A stretch of DNA of 26,990 bases from a virus: positions 1 through 26,990 of the IMG/VR virus record IMGVR_UViG_3300003895_000003; one strand, 5' to 3'. Each line of letters starts with the position of its first letter. Within the stretch, counting starts at the first letter, position 1. The position numbers and the translations under genes were made by a program. Shown here one piece after another: positions 16,405 to 22,905 of this stretch. The notes beneath the pieces were generated by a model that was not told the DNA's origin, searched no databases, and was given only the letters and a program-made list of their open reading frames with translations.

Positions 16405-16454
16405 GGTGGTATTCCTGGAGAGAAGTGTGGCCCCCATTAATAAACGAAATCCTG

Positions 16455-17843
16455 TCAATCTGTGTTCCCCGAGTCTGCCAGACCCACTCCACGTTCCGCC
16501 GCCACATCCTCAAACGTTTTCCCACCGGAGCCGTCCAGGTAGACGATCTTGCCGGTGGCATGGATGAACCGCTTTACCGCCACATCCACATAGACCGGGC
16601 TGATCTCCATGGCGTAAACTTTCCGGCCCGTCGTTTCCCCTGCCATAATCTGCGATCCTGACCCAGAAAACGGTTCGTAGCACAGCCCACCAAGTTCCAC
16701 ATGCTGGCGCATAGGAATGGCGAAACAATCCAGAGGCTTCGGCGTCGGATGGTCAGGGCGTGCATCCCCGGTGAGTCCCTTGATGTCCCACACCGAATAA
16801 ACTGGTTCTGCACCTTCGATCTTTTCAGGCCTGTTGCCACGAATCCAACCGTAGAAACAGGGTTCGTGCTTCCAGAGATAGTGCGTCCGTGTCAGAACGG
16901 GGGAGTTCTTGTTCCAGATAATCTGCTGGTGGACAAATGCCCCAAACTTTTCCCACACCGCCTCCAACATTGCTTGCCGTTTGGATGCGTGCCAACAGTA
17001 CCATGCCGCATGGGTGCCAATGGCGTGGTCAATGGCGTTCTTGATGAACCCCTCGTAGAGTTCCGGTCCCTGGTTGGCGTCATCCCATGTTACTCCGTAG
17101 GTGCCAGACCAGTCCTTGTTGCCATCCAACCATCCTTTCTTCACCTTTCCCTCAGCGGCCAGCTTTGCTTTTTCCTGCCTCTCATTGATCGTCTTGGTGG
17201 GCGGGTGGTTGGTGCCGTCGTAATCCACAAGATATGGCGGATCGGTCGCAAAAAGTACCGCCCGTTCGCCTTTCATCAGCCGGATCACGTCATCTGCGAC
17301 GATGCTGCTACCGCAAAGCAACCGGTGATCGCCCAGGCACCAGAGATCACCGGTGCGGGTGACTGGCTTGGCTGGCGGTTCAGGGATGGATTCTTCCTCC
17401 GTGGGGCCACCTTCACCAGCATTGCCCTCGGTCCCGTTTCCCATGTCCAACAACAAACGGTCAATCTCCTCCATATCGAAACCGGTCATCTCCATGTCGA
17501 AATCGAGGTCACGCAATTCACCCAGTAAGTTTTTCAACAATTCTTCGTCCCACTCGGCCCAATTGGCGGACTGATTGGCCAGCAGTCGAAACGCATTGAC
17601 TTGGGCTTCGGTGAGGTCGTCGGCCAGGACCACCGGCACCGTTTCCAGATTCAACCGCCGGGCGGCCTTGAGACGCAGGTGACCGTCCACAACCAGTCCA
17701 TCGCTCTTGGCGACGATGGGGATGCGGAAGCCGAACTCCCGGATGGCACCCACCATGCGGTCCACCACTTCATCGTTGCGTCTTGGATTTTTGGCATATG
17801 GAATCAACCGGTCCAATGGCCAGTCCTCAATCTGCAAACTCAT
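16455..17843 (-). CDS. ParB-like domain fused to N6/N4 DNA methyltransferase
   Basis: A 462-residue fusion. Residues 1-100 are a ParB/Srx-type domain (LIPYAKNPRRNDEVVDRMVG, VVDGHLRLKAARRL, ADDLTEAQVNAFRLLANQ). The methyltransferase has DPPY at 201-204 and the AdoMet loop YEPFSGSGSQIMAG near 389; DPPY before FxGxG is the beta-class order. It methylates adenine N6 or cytosine N4 exocyclic amines in DNA, probably to protect phage DNA from host restriction. No restriction gene is adjacent, so it is an orphan. GGAG precedes the ATG by six bases. It is the first gene of the rightward-starting morphogenesis operon. The target sequence is unknown. Confidence 0.92.
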   Translation of the reverse strand: MSLQIEDWPLDRLIPYAKNPRRNDEVVDRMVGAIREFGFRIPIVAKSDGLVVDGHLRLKAARRLNLETVPVVLADDLTEAQVNAFRLLANQSANWAEWDEELLKNLLGELRDLDFDMEMTGFDMEEIDRLLLDMGNGTEGNAGEGGPTEEESIPEPPAKPVTRTGDLWCLGDHRLLCGSSIVADDVIRLMKGERAVLFATDPPYLVDYDGTNHPPTKTINERQEKAKLAAEGKVKKGWLDGNKDWSGTYGVTWDDANQGPELYEGFIKNAIDHAIGTHAAWYCWHASKRQAMLEAVWEKFGAFVHQQIIWNKNSPVLTRTHYLWKHEPCFYGWIRGNRPEKIEGAEPVYSVWDIKGLTGDARPDHPTPKPLDCFAIPMRQHVELGGLCYEPFSGSGSQIMAGETTGRKVYAMEISPVYVDVAVKRFIHATGKIVYLDGSGGKTFEDVAAERGVGLADSGNTD

Positions 17844-18336
17844 TTGGTACTCCAGGGAAGGACGGAAAAATTGTAAAGTGAACTGTCAAGTAAGCTGTGA
17901 AAAATTCTTATTGTATTTCGGTCCATTATGTTGGTTCCAACTTTCCTAACCAATCGATTTGTCAAGTAAGTTAACGTGCCACTCCCTAGCCAAATGCCGG
18001 GGCCTCGCGGTACCCACCCCTCCCATGCCCAGGAAGGAACCAGAAAGCCAACCCTTGGCAACCTGTCGCACCGAGTTGCGTCCTGCCGAGGGATATGCGC
18101 CTTACTCGCCAGAGATGTTACCCGCGCCCGTATCTCGTCTGTTGAAGAAACGCAATCACGTCATGACAGACGCAAAGCCGTCGCAATGCATCGCAAGAAC
18201 CCGTCCATAAACGAGTGCGAACCCAATTATAAATCTTTAAAAACAATGAAGTTATTCTCATTTTACACTTGATGGTGAGGCTCTAATGATGGCTTCATGG
18301 GGCCATCAGAAACAAACACCAACGGGAGCGCAAACC
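17844..18336. promoter_or_regulatory. Divergent regulatory gap between methylase and DUF3489 genes
   Basis: 493 bases with no supported gene, separating two divergent transcripts, so promoters for both are expected. The 17844-17975 part is AT-rich. On the minus strand, TTGGTT then CATAAT with a 17-base spacer (near 17935-17960) is one possible promoter. The 11-mer TGTCAAGTAAG occurs twice (plus strand). I see no tRNA or clear structured RNA between 17980 and 18240. Confidence 0.45.
17884..17970. repeat. Repeated TGTCAAGTAAG boxes upstream of the methylase operon
   Basis: TGTCAAGTAAG occurs exactly at 17884-17894 and 17960-17970. On the minus strand each reads CTTACTTGACA, and the one nearer the gene is followed immediately by a related TTCACTTTACA, giving three similar boxes. 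They could be binding sites for a late-gene activator or repressor; both exact copies also include a TTGACA. Confidence 0.45.
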
Positions 18337-18990
18337 ATGAACGACCTGACCAAGACCCAAGAGACCATCATCGTAGCAGCAACCACCCGCGAAGATGGGT
18401 CTATCTACCCGATGCCACCCCACATCAAGGGCGGAGCAATCAACAAGGTTCTTGCATCCCTCCGAGCCAAGGGACTGATTGACAACGAGGACAAGATAGC
18501 GATGCACGTCTTGATGGTGATTGACCCTGACTTCAAGTCTGCACGAGGCCAACACATGACTCGCGTCGAATCATCACAAATTGCCAAAGAAGATGCAGAG
18601 GCATTTGCATCCCAACAGGGGATGGTCTGGGACTGGCCGGGTCAGGCCAACGAGCCGCAAACGACCACGGCAATGGAAACTGACGAGGTTCCCAACGCTA
18701 CCATCGACTTTGAAGATGAAGTCAAAGCCGCAGAACAGTCCTTTACCAAGCCAAAGAAGGTCAGGGACGACACCAAGAAGGCGAAGGTCATCGAGATGAT
18801 GAAGCGACCCGAAGGAGCAACCGCCGCCCAAATCGCTGAAATGACGGGGTGGCAGGGACACACGATTCGCGGGTTTCTCTCCATCGCCAAAAGCAAAATG
18901 GGATTGGTGATAACCACCCAAAGGTTGAGAATGGTTGGCCCAAACCAACAGGGTTCACCCGGCTCGTTCACCACCTACTTCGCTCAATAA
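18337..18990 (+). CDS. DUF3489-domain protein
   Basis: A 217-residue protein on the plus strand. The N-terminal part (TKTQETIIVAATTREDGSIY, then GGAINKVLASLRAKGLIDN) and the C-terminal part (KVIEMMKRPEGATAAQIAEM, then TGWQGHTIRGFLSIAKSKMG) make the DUF3489 pattern, whose core is a winged-helix-like fold (residues ~148-200). Between them is an acidic, low-complexity stretch. The ATG 18337 has GGGAG eight bases upstream; the longer start lacks this. DUF3489 proteins are common next to recombinases in pseudomonadotan mobile elements, but none is visible here. Function unknown, likely DNA binding. It faces away from the morphogenesis operon and ends before an intrinsic-like terminator. Confidence 0.85.
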   Translation: MNDLTKTQETIIVAATTREDGSIYPMPPHIKGGAINKVLASLRAKGLIDNEDKIAMHVLMVIDPDFKSARGQHMTRVESSQIAKEDAEAFASQQGMVWDWPGQANEPQTTTAMETDEVPNATIDFEDEVKAAEQSFTKPKKVRDDTKKAKVIEMMKRPEGATAAQIAEMTGWQGHTIRGFLSIAKSKMGLVITTQRLRMVGPNQQGSPGSFTTYFAQ

Positions 18991-19002
18991 CCAACCACCA
19001 AC

Positions 19003-19026
19003 GACCGCCTCTGCAACGGGGCGGTC
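19003..19026 (+). terminator. Probable terminator after DUF3489 gene
   Basis: GACCGCC and GGCGGTC pair around a ten-base loop, beginning 12 bases after the DUF3489 stop, followed by TCTGCTTCATTT. The U tract is interrupted, so it may be weak. Confidence 0.5.
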
Positions 19027-19052
19027 TCTGCTTCATTTGAATCCATGTTGGT

Positions 19053-19748
19053 TTACCTCGCCGTTGCCAGTGCCTTTTTCAAAGCCTCGACAAATCGATT
19101 GGAAAACCGTTCCCTTGCCACTTGCATTACCGTCTTCCGAAAATCAAACCGAGGATCGACGGACACTTTGTCCTTGAACACATAGACTAAATCGATAGGC
19201 AACCGCCTCCGACCACGCCGATGCCAGAGTGCCATGTTTCCAACATCAGAACTCTTTATGCGGGCAGAATCTTTATGATAAACAACGTTTGGTTTGTTAT
19301 GAATCCGCCTTCGATAATTGCCCTTGACCTGCGACCTCGCTGTGAGCGATTTGCCCGTGATCGGTGCAATGAAATATCCCTTCTTTTGCAACAGGGAAGA
19401 GGGCCACTTGGAACGGGGAAGGGTTTCTTTCGGGTATGACCTCGCACCAACGGGGACACTCATGGCGTGGTTTTGTTTCTCTTTGATCCCGCCGGTTTCC
19501 TGTAAAACCATGAACTGGTCCAGCACCGACACCGTTGCCGTCAAGTCGGTTTTGTTGGCAGCACGAACCCGGATGCCTTTGGCCAACCAGCCGGTGCGGG
19601 TCGTGAAGCGTTCTGGCAATTGTCGCCGTACTTCTGCTTGGGCGTCCTGGGCTGTCTTGGTCAGGGCCTGAGCGGCGGCAAACCGAACCTGCTTTTCCAG
19701 ATTGGCGAACAGACGGTTGACCTCCGATTCGGAGAACCCGGCTGTCAA
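19053..19748 (-). CDS. Minor tail / tail completion protein (gpZ- or gpG-like)
   Basis: A 231-residue basic protein. The stretch NLEKQVRFAAAQALTKTAQD with AQAEVRRQLPERFTTRTGWL and GIRVRAANKTDLTATVSVLD follows the pattern of Z-type minor tail and tail completion proteins. A charged region (RSQVKGNYRRRIHNKPNVVY) and a helical C-terminus (FSNRFVEALKKALATAR) follow. The best start is TTG 19748: GGAAGGGG precedes it by six bases, and the TTGA overlaps the stop of the small membrane peptide upstream. The longer ATG start would run through that peptide gene. Unusually, it lies with lysis genes rather than in the tail block. Family is a moderate call. Confidence 0.6.
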   Translation of the reverse strand: MTAGFSESEVNRLFANLEKQVRFAAAQALTKTAQDAQAEVRRQLPERFTTRTGWLAKGIRVRAANKTDLTATVSVLDQFMVLQETGGIKEKQNHAMSVPVGARSYPKETLPRSKWPSSLLQKKGYFIAPITGKSLTARSQVKGNYRRRIHNKPNVVYHKDSARIKSSDVGNMALWHRRGRRRLPIDLVYVFKDKVSVDPRFDFRKTVMQVARERFSNRFVEALKKALATAR

Positions 19749-19855
19749 CAGCAACCCCTTCCAGATTTGACCCAGCCTGCCAGAAGGCCAATAAAAACGA
19801 CGGTTGCTACCAGAACGATAATGCTTACAAAGACCGCTTCTGGATCGATGTGCAT
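19745..19855 (-). CDS. 36-residue single-pass membrane peptide
   Basis: Reads MHIDPEAVFVSIIVLVATVV, then FIGLLAGWVKSGRGCC. A single hydrophobic helix of about 22 residues follows a short acidic start, and a Lys/Arg/Cys tail ends it. AGGAG lies seven bases before the ATG, and its TGA overlaps the TTG of the next gene, so it is probably translated. In the lysis cassette it could be a small holin, antiholin or spanin-type accessory. No family recognised. Confidence 0.55.
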   Translation of the reverse strand: MHIDPEAVFVSIIVLVATVVFIGLLAGWVKSGRGCC

Positions 19856-19898
19856 ACATTTTCTCCTGTTGGCATAGTGGCAATGGCCGCAGATAGAG

Positions 19899-20252
19899 TT
19901 ACCGACCTTTCCCCGTCCGTTGTAATTCCCGTGACAATCCAAACCCAGCGATACAATCATGTCCACACCGCGAAGCTTGCGCATCAACACGTTCCATTAA
20001 TCGTTCCATAATTGAGTTAGTCGTTGCATTATGCTCGCGCAACAACTCTTTCAATTCATCCAGGTCTTCCCTGCGTACCCTTTCGTTCGCATGTAATATT
20101 TGGAAATCCTTGAACTCTTTTTCAATCCTATCGACATTCCGACTTATCACAGTTATTGAATGATGAATCCACCATATGGCCCCTGCGAGAACCAAAAAGA
20201 CCGCCTGTGGTCCACCGTTGGTGATTGCAGCCAGTGTCGATACGATATCCAT
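19899..20252 (-). CDS. Membrane-anchored coiled-coil protein of the lysis region
   Basis: A 117-residue protein with an N-terminal hydrophobic helix (GPQAVFLVLAGAIWWIHHSI, about residues 14-36) and then a long charged coiled-coil (DRIEKEFKDFQILHANERVR, REDLDELKELLREHNATTNS). This topology fits an inner-membrane spanin subunit or holin-associated protein, or a Mu-type DUF2730-like protein. No lipoprotein partner is visible nearby. It starts 15 bases after the holin-like peptide stop, with a weak ribosome site. The two Cys near the C-terminus (SRCGHDC) are notable. Role inferred from topology and place. Confidence 0.6.
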   Translation of the reverse strand: MDIVSTLAAITNGGPQAVFLVLAGAIWWIHHSITVISRNVDRIEKEFKDFQILHANERVRREDLDELKELLREHNATTNSIMERLMERVDAQASRCGHDCIAGFGLSRELQRTGKGR

Positions 20253-20267
20253 GTCGGTATACGTGAC

Positions 20268-20447
20268 TTACGTTGGCTTGCCGTTTTCCGGCATAAAGAT
20301 GGACGCAAGGGCAGCGGCAGCAGCCAAGAGATCAGTGACCGCCTTGGCTTGTTCTTGGGAAAGACCGAACAATGCCAAAAGAAGGGCAATTCCTCCCCAT
20401 GTGCTGGGTTCCTTAGTCCTGCGAATAACATTGGCAAGAAGAGACAT
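20268..20447 (-). CDS. Holin-like 59-residue membrane protein
   Basis: Translation of this short frame gives MSLLANVIRRTKEPSTWGGI, then ALLLALFGLSQEQAKAVTDL, then LAAAAALASIFMPENGKPT. The 'KEPSTW-G' motif followed by two short hydrophobic helices split by a Gln/Lys turn is common in small phage proteins lying beside endolysins. AGGTGA precedes the ATG by three to five bases. It follows the endolysin gene by 34 bases. Holin function is inferred, not shown. Confidence 0.75.
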   Translation of the reverse strand: MSLLANVIRRTKEPSTWGGIALLLALFGLSQEQAKAVTDLLAAAAALASIFMPENGKPT

Positions 20448-20481
20448 ACTTCACCTGTATCGTTTTGTAATGACGGGGTGT

Positions 20482-21021
20482 TTAACCGATCATCCGCTTC
20501 CAGTTCGACATGTATTGTTCAACGGTGCCTTTCCCAAGCGGAGTGTTGTACCATTTCTTCCAGTACCCAGCTTGGCCAGCAATATCACCAGCGTTCGGGA
20601 GTCCTTGCGGGGAGCGCAGGTAGTGGACGCGGCACATGGAGCAGGCATAGCCCAGATCCCACATCAGCCTGGAATGGTCAGGTTTGGAATATGGTCCAAG
20701 AATGCTCAAGCCGACCTTGGGCCGGGATTGCAGGTAATTTCCCCAAATATCGTTATGGGTGGCTGGTTCCATCTGCCATAGGCCGCAAGCCGGGCCGGAA
20801 CCGATCTGGTGGACGTAACGCAGACCGGATTCCTGGATAGCAGTACCCAATACCAGTTCCTCGGCAGCCTCGCTCCAGAGTTCAATGCGTTGGAGGGTTG
20901 GACGAATAATGTGTTTGCGGAGTTGAACCGGGTCGAGTCCCAATGGCGGTCTCCAGAAAGAAAAGCCCGCATCAGGAAGATCCGAGGCGGGCGTTGGGTT
21001 GATCATGTGGTATGTTGACAT
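20482..21021 (-). CDS. Endolysin, transglycosylase-like
   Basis: A 179-residue soluble protein. The core around LVLGTAIQESGLRYVHQIGS with GPACGLWQMEPATHNDIWGN has the catalytic-type Glu in 'IQESG' and the 'GLwQmEPaT' motif of lytic-transglycosylase/lysozyme-fold phage endolysins. No signal peptide, so release would depend on the neighbouring holin-like protein. The start is uncertain: ATGs at 21036, 21021 and 21006 all lie before the domain; 21021 has a weak GGA five bases upstream. A promoter for the opposite-strand gene at 21110 lies across the 5' end. Confidence 0.8.
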   Translation of the reverse strand: MSTYHMINPTPASDLPDAGFSFWRPPLGLDPVQLRKHIIRPTLQRIELWSEAAEELVLGTAIQESGLRYVHQIGSGPACGLWQMEPATHNDIWGNYLQSRPKVGLSILGPYSKPDHSRLMWDLGYACSMCRVHYLRSPQGLPNAGDIAGQAGYWKKWYNTPLGKGTVEQYMSNWKRMIG

Positions 21022-21043
21022 AGGCGTCCGGCACATATTCAAT
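21015..21043 (+). promoter_or_regulatory. Sigma-70-like promoter for the plus-strand gene
   Basis: A perfect TTGACA at 21015-21020, a 17-base spacer, then TTCAAT (four of six matches to TATAAT) at 21038-21043. The ATG of the plus-strand gene lies 67 bases downstream. It sits across the 5' end of the endolysin ORF on the other strand, so the two transcripts overlap. Confidence 0.55.
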
Positions 21044-21109
21044 GAAAAAGTCGGTCACCCGTATTTTGGCTTGCTGCTTTTCAATCATTTCTTTCAAGAA
21101 AGGATCGTT

Positions 21110-21442
21110 ATGAACAATGCAGTCAATAAAGTTAATCTGAAACGAGCTTCCCTACGGATTAACGCATTGGAAAAGCTGGTTTATGATATTAAAAAACTAC
21201 CTGAAGATGCAGGGCTTAATTCATACGGCACAATTTGCCTATTGCTGACAGAGTTGCAGGAGATTGGTAAGGAAATGGGCCTTCCTGAAGCAAACATTTG
21301 GGAGAACTGCGAAAGAATTCGTGCGTCCTGCGGTCAAATTGTTGGTATTGAATTTGAATTGAATGATCATGATCTGATCGGATTTGCCGGACATGGGTTG
21401 TCAGGGCTTATTTTTTACTTTCGGGAACAGGCCGATGGATAG
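21110..21442 (+). CDS. Plus-strand protein of unknown function
   Basis: A 110-residue soluble protein, MNNAVNKVNLKRASLRINAL onward, with helices (LEKLVYDIKKLPEDAGLN, CLLLTELQEIGKEMG) and then a strand-rich end (IVGIEFELNDHDLIGFAG, LSGLIFYFREQADG). AAAGGA lies six bases before the ATG and a good promoter is upstream, so it should be expressed independently of the phage operons. It is transcribed against the DUF551-like gene, and their 3' ends overlap by 35 bases. No signal peptide or membrane segment; no family recognised. A moron or small regulatory cargo gene is a reasonable guess. Confidence 0.6.
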   Translation: MNNAVNKVNLKRASLRINALEKLVYDIKKLPEDAGLNSYGTICLLLTELQEIGKEMGLPEANIWENCERIRASCGQIVGIEFELNDHDLIGFAGHGLSGLIFYFREQADG

Positions 21443-21725
21443 TACGAACGTTGCCATTTTTATCGACATGCATGTCGTGGAACATTGGATAACTTCCGTC
21501 CGGGTTGATATTCCGTAACATCTCATCTGGGAAAGCTTCAGGCAATAACCGCCACCATTCCACTTTCCGCATTGTTGAATAGCCATTCAGTGTTGGGAAA
21601 AGCCATTGCCCATCACAATAACTGGCCACCCCGAAGTTGAATGCATCTTGAACAGCCAATACCCGACCCGAGAATCCAGGAACAAAGATCCCAGGAATCC
21701 AATCAGTTGTTTTGAATCCTTCCAT
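21408..21725 (-). CDS. DUF551-like small phage protein
   Basis: A 105-residue protein starting MEGFKTTDWIPGIFVPGFSG. The order 'd-W-i-P ... v-l-a-v-q-d-x-x-x-f-g-v-a-x-y-x-d-g-x-W ... V-x-x-W-x-x-L-P-E' (YCDGQWLFPTLNGYS, VEWWRLLPEAFPDEM) resembles DUF551, small phage proteins of unknown role. ATG 21725 was chosen because AAGGA precedes it and the longer reading would pass through the terminator hairpin. The terminator just upstream means it needs its own promoter or readthrough. Confidence 0.55.
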   Translation of the reverse strand: MEGFKTTDWIPGIFVPGFSGRVLAVQDAFNFGVASYCDGQWLFPTLNGYSTMRKVEWWRLLPEAFPDEMLRNINPDGSYPMFHDMHVDKNGNVRTIHRPVPESKK

Positions 21726-21740
21726 TGGAGATGTCCTTTT

Positions 21741-21779
21741 AAAAATAAAAAACCCACCTCGGGTTGCCCCGGGCGGGTT
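21741..21779 (-). terminator. Strong intrinsic terminator closing the early operon
   Basis: On the minus strand AACCCGCC-CGGG-GCAA-CCCG-A-GGTGGGTT: a 12-bp stem capped by a GCAA (GNRA) tetraloop with one bulged A, followed by TTTTATTTTT. It lies 64 bases after the DUF6362 stop and 15 bases before the DUF551-like start. It should end transcription of the accessory operon. Confidence 0.85.
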
Positions 21780-21843
21780 GGGATGGTGTGGTTTGGTGAT
21801 GGCTTGATAGGTCGCCGTGCGTGCGATCCCGTCAGTATAGTTC

Positions 21844-22287
21844 TCAAAATAGCAAATTCTGTTGCAGTTGTCGCGTTCTTTTTTGTTGCAACATTGGATT
21901 GTGTCTGCTTTTAAGGCGGGAGGCAATGCAGTTGAGGGCGATATTCCATTTGCGCCACGCCGTGGAGCGGTCGTAGGCGAAGCGGACTTCGATCAGTTTC
22001 CACGGAATTCTTGTGGCCCGCAGCCACACCAGTTTGACCTGTTCTTGGTTCAACCAACGGAGCCACTCCATCACCTCGTCCATGCGGGTGATGGCCTCGG
22101 CAGACGGCTGACCAATACGCACCACCGCATCGTTCCATCCGTAGGCTTCCTTTGCATCGTGGATCACGGATGGCCATGAGTTACCGTATTCTCTAGGTTT
22201 CACCCCGGCCATCGGCAGGCGGCGCAAGGTGCTGGCGGCTTCTTCCATGCGGTCGGCCACCATCTTTAGGGTCCATTCAACCTCCAT
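21844..22287 (-). CDS. DUF6362 helix-turn-helix protein
   Basis: A 147-residue protein, MEVEWTLKMVADRMEEAAST, then LRRLPMAGVKPREYGNSWPS. The conserved 'W-P-x-v-x-x-d-x-x-e-A-Y-G-W' and 'A-I-x-R-M-D-E-v-m-e-W-L-r-W-L' segments match DUF6362. The C-terminal helices (PWKLIEVRFAYDRSTAWRKW) form a helix-turn-helix like region 4 of sigma factors. Such proteins sit in many phages near late-gene control points, so a transcription-regulator role is likely. AGGAGGTGACGC before the ATG is the strongest ribosome site in the window. It is the last gene before the terminator. Confidence 0.8.
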   Translation of the reverse strand: MEVEWTLKMVADRMEEAASTLRRLPMAGVKPREYGNSWPSVIHDAKEAYGWNDAVVRIGQPSAEAITRMDEVMEWLRWLNQEQVKLVWLRATRIPWKLIEVRFAYDRSTAWRKWNIALNCIASRLKSRHNPMLQQKRTRQLQQNLLF

Positions 22288-22297
22288 GCGTCACCTC

Positions 22298-22486
22298 CTA
22301 GACCAAGGCCCAATGGAGTATGGCCAAGGCATCGGCATCGTTATCGTCGCCGGGGTGGTAGCCTTTGGCCCGCATCGCGGTAATCATCGCGTCATTGTTG
22401 GCATTGCTCTTGCCGGTGACTCGGACTGATACTCTGTATTCTTCCCCGCAATCTTGGCATTTTTTGTATTTACGTTTATTGTCCAT
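22298..22486 (-). CDS. Truncated RuvC-like resolvase ORF with CxxC start
   Basis: A 62-residue ORF, MDNKRKYKKCQDCGEEYRVS, then GKSNANNDAMITAMRAKGYH and DDNDADALAILHWALV. The second half matches the C-terminal end of phage RuvC-type Holliday junction resolvases: the 'g-k-g-N-A-x-K-x-x-V-i-x-a-m-r-x-x-G' helix and the acidic 'D-D-N-D-A-D-A-l-a-i' motif. The N-terminal RNase-H strands with the first catalytic acids are absent, and a single CxxC precedes it instead. It is therefore probably inactive alone, either a remnant or a new short protein. ATG 22486 lies four bases after the previous stop. Similarity is by motif only. Confidence 0.5.
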   Translation of the reverse strand: MDNKRKYKKCQDCGEEYRVSVRVTGKSNANNDAMITAMRAKGYHPGDDNDADALAILHWALV

Positions 22487-22490
22487 TTTC

Positions 22491-22787
22491 TCATCCGTTC
22501 CCAGCATCAACATCATCCGCGCTTGGCTCCCCAGTCACGTCCTTATGGTGGTCAATCGCCAAGTATCTGAGGAAGGAAAGGCATTCAGGGCAAATTTCAC
22601 CTTCACGCTTTTCTGAAAAAGCGGTCGTAATACGGGCGATGTTCATTTCACGCTTTTCTGAAAAAGCGGTCGTTCTACCGGCGATGCCCATGTCCCGTTC
22701 GCACCCAAGGAATGGCCGCCATCCCCAATCTGTCATCACGACATGGCTTTTACTCCCTAAGGTATTTACCCATCCGATTTTTTTCAT
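22491..22787 (-). CDS. Small CxxC protein with internal 15-residue repeat
   Basis: A 98-residue ORF, MKKIGWVNTLGSKSHVVMTD, with GGGAG nine bases before the ATG. Residues ~38-62 hold two copies of a unit built on TTAFSEKRE (GRTTAFSEKREMNIA and RITTAFSEKREGEIC), from a 45-bp tandem DNA repeat. A lone CPECL pair follows, then an acidic tail. The repeat DNA itself is a palindrome, so selection may act on DNA or RNA rather than protein. It starts 118 bases after the NADAR stop and ends just before the RuvC-like ORF. No family recognised. Confidence 0.45.
   Translation of the reverse strand: MKKIGWVNTLGSKSHVVMTDWGWRPFLGCERDMGIAGRTTAFSEKREMNIARITTAFSEKREGEICPECLSFLRYLAIDHHKDVTGEPSADDVDAGNG
22602..22691. 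repeat. Two 45-bp tandem repeats, each with a hairpin dyad
   Basis: Units at 22602-22646 and 22647-22691 share the core CGCTTTT-CTGA-AAAAGCG followed by GTCGT and a diverged end. The inverted repeat (7-bp stem, 4-base loop) would give two equal hairpins 45 bases apart in either strand's RNA, or a repeated protein-binding site in DNA. Confidence 0.7.
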
Positions 22788-22905
22788 TTCAACAAATCTC
22801 CCTGTTTGGTTATACGGACGTTCCTCTCCGGGGATCCCCTCCGTTTGGTTCCTATGCGGAAGATGTGATTGTTCACCGTTATCAAGCCCCGGTCATAGGT
22901 AGTTT

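Noticed and set aside
16701-17528. 275-residue plus-strand frame.
   Set aside because: Antisense to the ParB-methyltransferase gene, whose motifs are unmistakable; the plus-strand translation shows no family features.
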